Source: Pedobacter paludis (GTDB lineage: Bacteria; Bacteroidota; Bacteroidia; Sphingobacteriales; Sphingobacteriaceae). Taken from it: a stretch of 64,000 nt of DNA. A program made the position numbers and the translations under genes. The first letter of the stretch is position 1. Every line of letters starts with the position of its first letter. The stretch covers positions 434,001-498,000 of the forward strand of contig NZ_QGNY01000002.1 of the NCBI RefSeq assembly GCF_003173575.1. Direction: 5' to 3'. A model generated the notes under the pieces. That model was given only the letters and a program-made list of their open reading frames with translations, made no database searches and was not told the origin of the DNA. This document shows positions 36,524-44,960 of this stretch, one piece after another.

Positions 36524-37093
36524 TTAAAAACCAATCGGCAACTCAACCTGAGTTTTATCCCAGCCAATAATTAAATTAGCACCTTTTTCTTTCGGCGTAA
36601 ATGTTAGTGAGAAATATTCGATTGGCTTTACTAAAGTTTTAACCGGAACTTCTACCCGAACGAGATCTTTTGATTGATCGTATGTAAAAGCACCCCATCT
36701 ATCCGTTTGGCTATTTACAATAATAGTCCACTTATCTTTATCTGGAATGGCAAATAAACTGTAAGTACCAGCCTTAATTTTTTTGCCACCAATGGTTACT
36801 TTTTGGAAGAATTTAACCTCGGTACTTTCGTTAGCGCCAAAACGCCAAACTTTGCCATACTGCTCTAAAACGCCAAAAATTTCACGCCCCTTTTTCTGCG
36901 GACGAGAATAAATAATTTTGATGATTGGTTTTGTTGCATCGTCTGCTTTTACCTTTGGGGCATTTAGCGGATAGTAAACCATATCTGCCGGACTAGGGTC
37001 TGCAACGGGAAATTTAATGTCTGCTGCGGAATTTTCCTGTGCTTTTACACCAAGGCACAAAAGAGCGAAAACAAGAATAAATATATTCTTCAT
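36524..37093 (-). CDS. DUF2911 family secreted protein
   Basis: The 189-residue product has a signal peptide (NIFILVFALLCLGVKAQ). The mature part matches DUF2911, with IIKIIYSRPQKKGREIFG, YGKVWRFGANESTEVKF and IKAGTYSLFAIPDKDKWTII. The fold is all-beta and the function is unknown; it is a common periplasmic family in Bacteroidetes. The ATG at 37093 is used, since the first in-frame codon at 37096 is TTG. A strong terminator follows. Confidence 0.88.
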   Translation of the reverse strand: MKNIFILVFALLCLGVKAQENSAADIKFPVADPSPADMVYYPLNAPKVKADDATKPIIKIIYSRPQKKGREIFGVLEQYGKVWRFGANESTEVKFFQKVTIGGKKIKAGTYSLFAIPDKDKWTIIVNSQTDRWGAFTYDQSKDLVRVEVPVKTLVKPIEYFSLTFTPKEKGANLIIGWDKTQVELPIGF

Positions 37094-37148
37094 CAAAAGT
37101 AGATTAGTAACAGTATAAGAGCCGGTTATCTCTTAATAAAGTTAGTTA

Positions 37149-37334
37149 TTAGTATTTTCTGCCTTTTACTAAAGCGTTTAAGAATAAACCTGCAGTTAAT
37201 AAACCGAAGATTGCACCCAGAATTGCATAAATATAGCTTTGCGTAATAACCACTGCAGTTATAATTCCAAATACTAAACCTAATGCATAATAAAGCCAGT
37301 TAAAGTTATTGTTGCTATTTTGTTGTACGCTCAT
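37149..37334 (-). CDS. Small membrane protein
   Basis: This 61-residue protein has two hydrophobic helices (LYYALGLVFGIITAVVI and ILGAIFGLLTAGLFLNA) and a short basic tail (VKGRKY). The ATG at 37334 is favoured because a TAACTTTG -7 box at 37353-37360 excludes the upstream TTG at 37355. The function is unknown. It is transcribed separately from its neighbours. Confidence 0.7.
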   Translation of the reverse strand: MSVQQNSNNNFNWLYYALGLVFGIITAVVITQSYIYAILGAIFGLLTAGLFLNALVKGRKY

Positions 37335-37352
37335 GTTTTCAAATATTTGAGG

Positions 37353-37360
37353 CAAAGTTA
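37353..37360 (-). promoter_or_regulatory. -7 promoter box of the small membrane protein
   Basis: A perfect TAACTTTG on the minus strand lies 18 bases before the ATG at 37334. The predicted leader is only about a dozen bases long. Confidence 0.5.
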
Positions 37361-37397
37361 ATATTTATTTTAAATTTTAATTTGTGATATCTACTCA

Positions 37398-39899
37398 TTA
37401 TTCTAATAAATTGTTAATTCTCACCAAATCGTAGCCATTATTTTTAAGGTAGGCGATCAATTTTTGTAATTGAAGATAAAATTTATCCTTTCTTCTTGGA
37501 TCAGTACCGATATGAAGCAATAAGACAAATCCATTTAAACCACTCACTTTTGATTCATTAAATTGAATAATTGATTGATAAATCTCATCGCTGGTTCGAT
37601 AACTTTTCCCCAGTTCGGGATAAGTATAATCTGCGTTCGATCGCGTACCAGATGTGAAGTTGATTAAATTTAAACCCTGCTTATTTGTCCAGTCTGAGAT
37701 GCTTTGATTATACCACTCGTAAGGTGGAAGAAAAAACTTGGCATCTGTTTTACTTATCCCAAAGGAAGCCATAGCCTCATAATTTGATTTTAAATCATCA
37801 TCGAATTGAGGTTTGGTTACCAATAAACTATCTCGCTTCGTCCAATCGCAATATAAAAGATGTTTATTTGAATGTGGACCGAGATAATGACCATCTTTCT
37901 TTAATTTAGAGATTGTCGTTTTAAAATTGGCATTTCGATAAAAATTTCCTGTTAAAAAAAACGAGGCTTTAATGTTTTCATCACGCAGTGTTTTGGCTAT
38001 AATTTCACCACCATCGCCAAATTCATCGCCCGTAAAAACCAAAGCAATTTTTTTCGTGGTAGAATCGCCACGGGTAATGGCCCCCAAAGTATAGGTTTTA
38101 TTTTCTCTAGCCTTTGCTTCAGCTTCTTTGCTTGCTAATAAATAAACCAGTGATGCGGTCCCGTCCATTGTAGGCTCGTTGGTGCTGTAATCGCCATAAT
38201 CATCATGATAAACGGCCAGATCACTTTGAAAATCTGCATATTCATCACTGTCGGCCAGTTTAATTCCGATTAAGTTTTTATAAATGTTGGTATAAACCGG
38301 GCCATCTACCAAACCTCCATCAATGGGATAATTTTTTAAATGCGTAAAAGCCGAATGTGGGTCAGTAGGCGAATCGCCATAGCCTGGTAATCCATAAACC
38401 ATGCTCGTTCCCCAGGGATTACAACCAAAAATCCAATCGAAATTGGCCTGCTCCAGTTCAGAAAAAGATTTATCGGCACTTAATTTTGAATACCAGTTAC
38501 ACTGAATGGCAAAAGCAACAGTTAAATTATTGCTGCACCAAATAAAAGGGATGCCCCGATAAAATGCATTGTTTTTTGCCCGACCCCAAACCTGCTCTAT
38601 CCCTTCTTTGTAATAAGTTTCGGTTAAGCTTTCTTTCCCGATTTGTTTGGCCAGTTCGTAATGACCTAGGTTGATAAACGGATAATATTGATAATGTGCT
38701 GCGGTATCGCTTAACAACCAGGGCGTAGTTTTTTCCTGATTGGCGTAAATTATTGCTTTATCTAACCGATTCTGATCCGGTTTCTTTTTGCCGAAATTAA
38801 AAGCCGTTTCCGCAAGTTCCATATCGTCTACCCAATTATCCTCGGCGTAGATGTAAGGCGATTTTACGGATGCCGTTTGTGTAACCCCGGGTTTGTTTAA
38901 GGCGAATTGATAGGCTGTTTTCGCTTTTATATTTAAGATTTTGGAATAATCTGGATCCCGTTTTTTAAAGAGAGCAGCACCCAGGTTAAAAGCGCTGCTA
39001 AATTTCGCTGCAGTAGAACTCGTGCCCGTGGTATTATTCAAAAACTTGCCTCTTTGTTGTGGCTCGCCAGTTATAAAATAAAGCGGGCGCTCAAAACCCT
39101 TTCCATATTGGCTGTCTTCTTTTGGAATCCGCATGGAAATATGATCGCGATCATCGGCCAATTGATTAAACATAATGGTTTTTTTGGGATGCATTTTTAA
39201 CAGCCAGTCTAAACCCCATTTTGCTTCATCTAAAACATCTGCCCTTCCGTTTTTGCCATCCAAACCATTAGCCTGCTTTTCATCTCCGAAAACTTCTGGA
39301 AAATCTCTGTAAGCCATTAATAGATGATAGGTTGCATTGGCCGATGTTGTAGAATATTGCAAGTAATCGCTCGCATCATGCCAGCCACCAGAGGCATCAA
39401 AATGTGTACTATCTTTTATGCCAGCCTTGTTTCCATACAACACAAAGCCGTCATGTGTGTGGCAACTATCTTTTAGGTAAGGATTAAAGCCACTTCTTTG
39501 CTGGCGCATATAACGCAAGCAGAAATCAGCGGCGCCATCGTATACATGATTGTTGATAAGAACAAGAGGAGATAATGTTCCATTCACTCGAATAAAAAAA
39601 CTGCCCTGGCGATTGAAATCAGAAAAATTTAAACGAGCAGTATGTTGAAATGGACCGTAAGCGCCAAAGTTTTTAATATTGGATGAGGTGTAAACCACTT
39701 TTCCGCCATCTTTTTCTATAATTTCGAAAAGCGACGGAATGTCATTGCCCTTGCTTACCCACACTGCCACTTTAATGCCTGACGGAGAATATCCCAATGG
39801 GTTAATTCTTATCCAGCTCTGCTGAGCTGTTTGGTTTGTTGATTTAAAAGAACTGAGGAAAAGAAAAAAAAGCAAAATAAGTAAGCATCTAATTTTCAT
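37398..39899 (-). CDS. Secreted GH9-polysaccharide deacetylase fusion
   Basis: The 833-residue exported protein combines three parts. After a signal peptide come an Ig-like CelD-N domain (about 28-115) and a family 9 glycoside hydrolase domain (about 120-590). GGWHDASDY at 171-179 carries the catalytic Asp residues, and DYSTNEPTMDG around 570-580 carries the acid Glu. Residues about 615-833 form a NodB/CE4 polysaccharide deacetylase-like domain with FTGDEFGDGG at 622-631, PHSNKH at 675-680 as the HxxxH metal motif, LPPYEW and LLLHIGTD. The first motif is unusual, since CE4 enzymes normally show TFDDG. GH9 includes cellulases and exo-glucosaminidases, so a chitosan-type substrate is possible but unproven. 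Confidence 0.85.
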   Translation of the reverse strand: MKIRCLLILLFFLFLSSFKSTNQTAQQSWIRINPLGYSPSGIKVAVWVSKGNDIPSLFEIIEKDGGKVVYTSSNIKNFGAYGPFQHTARLNFSDFNRQGSFFIRVNGTLSPLVLINNHVYDGAADFCLRYMRQQRSGFNPYLKDSCHTHDGFVLYGNKAGIKDSTHFDASGGWHDASDYLQYSTTSANATYHLLMAYRDFPEVFGDEKQANGLDGKNGRADVLDEAKWGLDWLLKMHPKKTIMFNQLADDRDHISMRIPKEDSQYGKGFERPLYFITGEPQQRGKFLNNTTGTSSTAAKFSSAFNLGAALFKKRDPDYSKILNIKAKTAYQFALNKPGVTQTASVKSPYIYAEDNWVDDMELAETAFNFGKKKPDQNRLDKAIIYANQEKTTPWLLSDTAAHYQYYPFINLGHYELAKQIGKESLTETYYKEGIEQVWGRAKNNAFYRGIPFIWCSNNLTVAFAIQCNWYSKLSADKSFSELEQANFDWIFGCNPWGTSMVYGLPGYGDSPTDPHSAFTHLKNYPIDGGLVDGPVYTNIYKNLIGIKLADSDEYADFQSDLAVYHDDYGDYSTNEPTMDGTASLVYLLASKEAEAKARENKTYTLGAITRGDSTTKKIALVFTGDEFGDGGEIIAKTLRDENIKASFFLTGNFYRNANFKTTISKLKKDGHYLGPHSNKHLLYCDWTKRDSLLVTKPQFDDDLKSNYEAMASFGISKTDAKFFLPPYEWYNQSISDWTNKQGLNLINFTSGTRSNADYTYPELGKSYRTSDEIYQSIIQFNESKVSGLNGFVLLLHIGTDPRRKDKFYLQLQKLIAYLKNNGYDLVRINNLLE

Positions 39900-39966
39900 A
39901 TCTGGGCAGATTTATACAACTAAAATTAGGCTTTTATCAAGGAAATGTAAAAGAAGTATAAAAACA

Positions 39967-39999
39967 TTTGGATTTTAATCAAACGATTGATTAATTTTG
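39967..39999 (+). promoter_or_regulatory. Promoter and TetR operator of the efflux operon
   Basis: TTTG at 39967-39970 and TAATTTTG at 39992-39999 form a -33/-7 pair with 21 bases between them. Most of the spacer is a palindrome of 8-base arms, TTAATCAA (39975-39982) and TTGATTAA (39987-39994), with a four-base centre. This is a typical place for a TetR repressor to block its own promoter. Confidence 0.65.
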
Positions 40000-40014
40000 C
40001 GTCATCAAAAAGAA

Positions 40015-40641
40015 ATGAAAACAGAAAAGATAGATAAAAGACAGGCCATACTCGAAGCAGCTGAAAAGCTGTTTTGCGAGACGGGGTACGAAGGTACTTC
40101 AACTCGGCAGATTGCGAGAGAATCTGGAGCAAATATGGCAATGATAAATTACTATTTCGGATCTAAAGAAGGTGTTTTTATTGAGATTATGAACGAGCGG
40201 ATTGCTGGTTTTGCCTCTCAGTTAAAAATCATTAACGAGGATAAAATTTCACCAATTGAAAAATTACATCGGGTAATAGAGGGTTATGTGAACAGAATCC
40301 TTGCAAACGTGGCCTTCCATAAAATGATGCACAGGGAGCTTTCTTTAAGTCAGAGGCCCGAAATGTACGATAAGATTAAGGATGCCATGAGCCACAACAT
40401 GTTGCTTATCGATCGAATTATTACCGATGGAATTGAAGATGGTAGTTTTAACAAGGTTGATGTTAGGATGGTTATCGCAACCATTATGGGCACCGTAACC
40501 AATATCGTAATTGCACCAAATAAGGTTATGCCCTGTTCAAACTTCGATTTAAACAATCCGAAAGACAAAAAAATTATTAAGGAAAGAGCAATCAATCACT
40601 TAAAAGATCTAACAACCGTTTATTTAACAACAAAAAAATGA
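40015..40641 (+). CDS. TetR/AcrR family transcriptional regulator
   Basis: The 208-residue protein has the TetR helix-turn-helix at residues about 10-55 (ILEAAEKLFCETGYEGTSTR and QIARESGANMAMINYYFGSK). The helical ligand-binding domain follows. The ATG at 40015 lies about 15 bases after the -7 box, which excludes the in-frame TTG at 39997. The stop overlaps the tolC start by four bases (ATGA), so it is translationally coupled with the efflux genes. It very likely represses this operon through the palindrome at 39975-39994 and is released by an efflux substrate. Confidence 0.92.
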   Translation: MKTEKIDKRQAILEAAEKLFCETGYEGTSTRQIARESGANMAMINYYFGSKEGVFIEIMNERIAGFASQLKIINEDKISPIEKLHRVIEGYVNRILANVAFHKMMHRELSLSQRPEMYDKIKDAMSHNMLLIDRIITDGIEDGSFNKVDVRMVIATIMGTVTNIVIAPNKVMPCSNFDLNNPKDKKIIKERAINHLKDLTTVYLTTKK

Positions 40642-41957
40642 TACCCAAATCAATTAGATTAATGCTTGCGGCATCATTAATTCCGGCGGCTTTATTTGCA
40701 CAGAGCACAAAGGAATTAAACATTAACCAAGCAATTGAACTTGGCATAGCCAATAGTAAAAACTTAAAATTATCCCAAAACAAAATAGATCAGGCGGTTG
40801 CCCAGCTAGAAATTGTAAAAGACAATGTATTGCCAACAGCAAATGCCAGTTTTTTATATAACCATGCCGAAATTCCGACCAGCACTTTTACTTTACCGGG
40901 TGGGGGCTCCTCTCTTCAATTACCAAAAAGAGCCGATGCTTTTGTAGGAACTGCAGCTGTACAAGAACTTGTTTATGGGGGTGGTAAATTAAAATATGCA
41001 AAAGAATCAACCAAATTATTGGCAGATGTTGCCCGTTTAGATGCTGATAAAAGTAAGGAAGAAATTACTTATGCGGTAATTAACACTTATTATGCTCTTT
41101 ATAAGGTTGCACAAAGCAGAAAAGTAGTCGATCAGAATTTAGAATCGATTGCCGCTCAAATTAAACAGGCTCAGCGTTTCTTCGAACAGGGCATTGTTAC
41201 CAAAAATGATGTTTTGCGTTTCCAGTTGCAACAGGCAAATGTTACCCTAACACAAATGGATATTGAGAACAATCGTAAAATCATCAATTACAACTTAGAT
41301 ATTTTGTTGGGCTTGCCAGAAGATACTGAAGTTAAAATTACTGATCCAAATGGAGGGTTGAAAGCCCCTGGCGCACTTAATGATTATATCGGACAGGCAA
41401 TGGCAAATCGCCAGGAATTGAAACAGCTTGATGTGCAGAATAAAGTTGCCGATTATAATATCAAAACAATAAAAGCAAACACGTTGCCTACTGTAGGCGT
41501 TGGCGCAAACTTATATTATATTAACCCTAGCGGTAATTTTATTCCTCCAACAAACCAATATTTAATGCCGGTTACATTGGGCGCTACAGTTTCATGGAAT
41601 ATCGCAAGCCTTTGGTCTAATAGAAATAAAGTAAGCGAAGCAAAAATTCAGCAGAGCGAAATTACCATCCAGAAAGATATTTTTTCTGATCAGGTAAAAA
41701 CAGACATCAATAAAAATTATCAAAACTATCAGGTTGCCGTAAACAAGATTCAGGTTTTAGAAACCTCAATTGCACAAGCAACTGAAAACGATAAATTATT
41801 GGCATCGAAATATAAAAACAACGTGGCTTCGGTTACTGATCGTATCGACGCCGAAACATTATTATACCAAGCAAAAATAAACTTAGAAATAGCTAAGGCA
41901 GATGCAGGTTTGGCTTACTATACATTACTAAAATCAACAGGAAAAATAACGCAATAA
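40638..41957 (+). CDS. TolC family outer-membrane efflux protein
   Basis: The 439-residue product has a signal peptide (LMLAASLIPAALFAQ). It has two copies of the outer membrane efflux repeat, for example NINQAIELGIANSKNLKLSQ and YNIKTIKANTLPTVGVGANL. Long helical hairpins (VVDQNLESIAAQIKQAQR) form the periplasmic tunnel. It is the second gene of the tetR-tolC-emrA-emrB operon and would supply the outer-membrane channel of the pump. Confidence 0.93.
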   Translation: MIPKSIRLMLAASLIPAALFAQSTKELNINQAIELGIANSKNLKLSQNKIDQAVAQLEIVKDNVLPTANASFLYNHAEIPTSTFTLPGGGSSLQLPKRADAFVGTAAVQELVYGGGKLKYAKESTKLLADVARLDADKSKEEITYAVINTYYALYKVAQSRKVVDQNLESIAAQIKQAQRFFEQGIVTKNDVLRFQLQQANVTLTQMDIENNRKIINYNLDILLGLPEDTEVKITDPNGGLKAPGALNDYIGQAMANRQELKQLDVQNKVADYNIKTIKANTLPTVGVGANLYYINPSGNFIPPTNQYLMPVTLGATVSWNIASLWSNRNKVSEAKIQQSEITIQKDIFSDQVKTDINKNYQNYQVAVNKIQVLETSIAQATENDKLLASKYKNNVASVTDRIDAETLLYQAKINLEIAKADAGLAYYTLLKSTGKITQ

Positions 41958-41965
41958 ATACAGCA

Positions 41966-43003
41966 ATGACAACTGAAAAGAAAAAAAAGAACATAGTAGT
42001 ACCCATCATTTTAGGTGTTTTACTAGTAATAGGTGTAATCTTCGGGGTTACAGAATGGAATTATTATAGCAAACACGTAGATACGGATGATGCTCAGATT
42101 GATGGTGATATCAGTCCTGTTGTTGCTCGTGTTGGCGGTTATGTAAAAGACATTAGTTTTGAAGAAAATACGCATGTAACCGAAGGCCAGATTTTGGTTA
42201 AGTTAGATGATAACGATTATAAAGTGAAGTTAGAGCAAGCCCAGTCTGGCCAAAAAGGCGCTAGCGCCGGCGTTGGTGTTGCTCAGTCTCAAATTATAGC
42301 AACCCAGGCAAATACAAGTACAGCAAAAGCCAATGTTGCGGCGGCAAGAGTTAAGTTAAACTTAGCAAACAAAGACTACGCACGTTATGCAAACTTGGTT
42401 AAAGACGGATCAATTACACAACAAGCTTTCGACCAGGCTAAGGCGACTTTAGAATCGGCTCAGGCCGCATTCCAAGCAGCACAAGATCAATATACGGCTG
42501 CGGTAAAACAAGTTGGTACTACTGAATCGCAGCTGGCGGTAAGCAGTAACGTAATTAGCCAGCGCCAAAGCGATATCGACTTTGCCAAACTTCAATTGTC
42601 TTACACGGACATTAAAGCACCAGCAACCGGAATTGTTTCTAAGAAAAATGTTCAAAAAGGACAATTGGTTCAAGCTGGTCAATCTTTGTTCTCCGTAGTT
42701 AATGATGGCAGCATTTATGTAACGGCTAACTTTAAAGAAACACAATTAGAGAAAATAAAATCTGGATCAAAAGTTGAAATCGAGGTTGATGCTTATCCCG
42801 AAGAAAAAATTCAAGGTGAAGTGTATAACTTCTCTCCAATTACTGGCGCAAAAGGATCTTTATTACCTCCAGATAATGCAACTGGTAACTTCGTTAAAGT
42901 TGTTCAACGTATTCCAGTAAAAATCAAAATTCATCCATCAAAAGAAATGTTAGCCAAACTACGTCCAGGAATGAGCGTTAAAGCTTCTGTTTCTACTAAC
43001 TAA
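41966..43003 (+). CDS. HlyD/EmrA-family periplasmic adaptor
   Basis: The 345-residue membrane fusion protein has an N-terminal anchor (VVPIILGVLLVIGVIFGV). A biotinyl-lipoyl-like half motif follows (VDTDDAQIDGDISPVVARVGGYV). An Ala- and Gln-rich coiled-coil hairpin spans about 85-190. The second lipoyl half (LSYTDIKAPATGIVSKKNVQ) and beta-barrel domain complete it. It bridges the inner-membrane MFS pump and TolC. It starts eight bases after tolC. Confidence 0.93.
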   Translation: MTTEKKKKNIVVPIILGVLLVIGVIFGVTEWNYYSKHVDTDDAQIDGDISPVVARVGGYVKDISFEENTHVTEGQILVKLDDNDYKVKLEQAQSGQKGASAGVGVAQSQIIATQANTSTAKANVAAARVKLNLANKDYARYANLVKDGSITQQAFDQAKATLESAQAAFQAAQDQYTAAVKQVGTTESQLAVSSNVISQRQSDIDFAKLQLSYTDIKAPATGIVSKKNVQKGQLVQAGQSLFSVVNDGSIYVTANFKETQLEKIKSGSKVEIEVDAYPEEKIQGEVYNFSPITGAKGSLLPPDNATGNFVKVVQRIPVKIKIHPSKEMLAKLRPGMSVKASVSTN

Positions 43004-43011
43004 TATTTAAA

Positions 43012-44559
43012 ATGGCCGAAGTAGGTTTTAAAAAATGGATTATTACGTTTACGGTAATCACAGCCTCGTTATTGGAGCTGATTGATACAACCATCGTAAA
43101 CGTAGCTATTCCACAAATACAAGGAAACCTTGGCGCTACCTTAGAGGATGTCGCCTGGTTATCCACAGGTTATGCCGTCGCAAACGTAATCATTCTGCCT
43201 ATGTCGGGCTGGTTGGGGAGTCGTTTCGGGCGTAAAAATTATTTCTTAACCTCCATTATCGTCTTTACACTGGTTTCATTTTTATGCGGAAACGCAACAT
43301 CATTAAACGAGCTAATTTTATTTAGGGTTATTCAGGGTTTGGCCGGCGGTGGTTTAATTTCTACTGCTCAAGCCATTCTTATAGAAACCTGGCCTCGCGA
43401 AGATGTGGGTATAGCCACGGCTTTATTTGGTTTAGGTGCAGTTGTTGGACCAACTGTTGGACCAACAATTGGTGGTTATATTTTAGAAATAGCCGATTGG
43501 CCTTGGATCTTTTATGTAAATATTCCCGTCGGAATCCTCGCCGCGTACTGTACCATAACCTTTATTCGAGAGACGCCCAAGGATGGGCAAGGTAAGCCTG
43601 TTGATTGGTGGGGAATTGGTTTATTGGCCATTGCAGTTGGTAGCTTACAAACCTTATTGGAAAAAGGCGAAAGCGAAGATTGGTTTTCAACCCCATACAT
43701 TACTGCATTGGCTGTAACTTCTATTTTTGGATTGCTGTTATTTATCTGGAGAGAAACGAGTACCGATCACCCAATTGTGAATCTAAAAATCATGAAGAAA
43801 AGAAGCTTCTCTATCGGGATGTTTACTTCCTTTATATTAGGATTTGGTTTGTACGGTTCAGTATTCGTTTTCCCGGTTTTTGCTCAGAATCTTTTAGGTT
43901 TTACGCCTTTACAAACGGGTAAGCTCTTTATTGCGGGCGGGATTTGTACAATTTCCATGATGCCGTTTATTGGTATAATGCTTAAAAAAGGCGTTCCAGC
44001 GCAGTTTATGGCCACAGGAGGGATGTTTTTATTCTTCGTTTTCTGCTGGATGTTGAGTAAATCTACCCTTGCATCGGGCACCGGAGATTTCTTCTGGCCA
44101 CTGGTAATTAGAGGATTCGGAATGGCTTTGCTATTCGTGCCATTAACCACCTTGGCAATGCAAGATTTATCCGGACCGGAAATTGGTCAGGGATCTGGAT
44201 TGAACAATATGAGTAGACAATTAGGGGGATCTTTCGGAATCGCTGCGTTAACTACATTAATCCACATCAGGGCAGGATTTCATAGAAGTAACCTATTGAG
44301 CAACATTAATGAATATAATCCGGCTTTTACCGGCAAGTTAAACGGATTGATCCACAACTTTATGGCTAAAGGCTCATCATTTATAGATGCAAGACTTATG
44401 GCCATGAAAGCGATTGAAGGATCGGTAATTAAACAGACCATGTTGCTAACCTATAACGATGCATATTGGGTTGCCGGGTTGATCATGTTGTTCTCAATAC
44501 CTTTACTGTATCTGCAGAAATTTAAGAAGGGCGCAAAGATTGTTACCGATGCGCATTAA
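43012..44559 (+). CDS. DHA2 family drug efflux MFS transporter (EmrB/QacA type)
   Basis: The 515-residue membrane protein has the 14-helix DHA2 layout. Diagnostic motifs are LLELIDTTIVNVAIPQIQ in helix 1 with the functionally important Asp, WLGSRFGRKNYFL as motif A, and GAVVGPTVGPTIGGYI as motif C. It is the inner-membrane pump of the operon and exports substrates through the EmrA-like and TolC partners. It starts eight bases after the adaptor gene and is followed by a hairpin terminator at 44590. Confidence 0.94.
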   Translation: MAEVGFKKWIITFTVITASLLELIDTTIVNVAIPQIQGNLGATLEDVAWLSTGYAVANVIILPMSGWLGSRFGRKNYFLTSIIVFTLVSFLCGNATSLNELILFRVIQGLAGGGLISTAQAILIETWPREDVGIATALFGLGAVVGPTVGPTIGGYILEIADWPWIFYVNIPVGILAAYCTITFIRETPKDGQGKPVDWWGIGLLAIAVGSLQTLLEKGESEDWFSTPYITALAVTSIFGLLLFIWRETSTDHPIVNLKIMKKRSFSIGMFTSFILGFGLYGSVFVFPVFAQNLLGFTPLQTGKLFIAGGICTISMMPFIGIMLKKGVPAQFMATGGMFLFFVFCWMLSKSTLASGTGDFFWPLVIRGFGMALLFVPLTTLAMQDLSGPEIGQGSGLNNMSRQLGGSFGIAALTTLIHIRAGFHRSNLLSNINEYNPAFTGKLNGLIHNFMAKGSSFIDARLMAMKAIEGSVIKQTMLLTYNDAYWVAGLIMLFSIPLLYLQKFKKGAKIVTDAH

Positions 44560-44589
44560 AACTTAAAGTAATAATAGATTATAAATTAC

Positions 44590-44621
44590 AAGTTGGATGC
44601 CTAGGTGTCCAACTTTTTTTT
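44590..44621 (+). terminator. Rho-independent terminator of the efflux operon
   Basis: AAGTTGGA (44590-44597) pairs with TCCAACTT (44608-44615) across a ten-base loop. A run of eight T residues follows at 44614-44621. It lies 30 bases after the stop of the MFS gene. Confidence 0.85.
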
Positions 44622-44737
44622 GCCAAAGAATCAAAGAGGTTTCTTCAAAGAGAAATTAAGCTTTAGATGCTTTGTCGATTCTTCAATAACATTGAGCCAA
44701 AAAGCTTAAAATTCAGCACAAAATTGGCCAAAAATAA

Positions 44738-44771
44738 AAACAGCCGGTGTATTTTATTACATCGGCTGTTT
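44738..44771. terminator. Second strong hairpin, likely minus-strand terminator
   Basis: A 14-base stem (AAACAGCCGGTGTA with TACATCGGCTGTTT, one G-T pair) with a six-base loop has TTTTTATTTTT after it on the minus strand and only TTTT on the plus strand. No minus-strand gene is known to end here. The 44772-44960 stretch upstream of ppc has no coding frame. Confidence 0.55.
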
Positions 44772-44960
44772 TAACCCAAAAAATTAACAATCAATGCAAT
44801 GCCCTTAAACATTGCAAATGTTCTTATTCAAGTATCAAATACCCAAATAAGATTCTAAAATTAAAATATATTCTACAATTTTCCAAATTGTAAGGCCTAG
44901 AATTTTAATAGCTTACGCATTTTTTGTAGTATTACCGTATACAAAACTATTGCTTAAGCC

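Noticed and set aside
36356..36574. 72-residue open frame on the plus strand
   Set aside because: It runs across the family C repeat, a terminator hairpin and the end of the DUF2911 gene.
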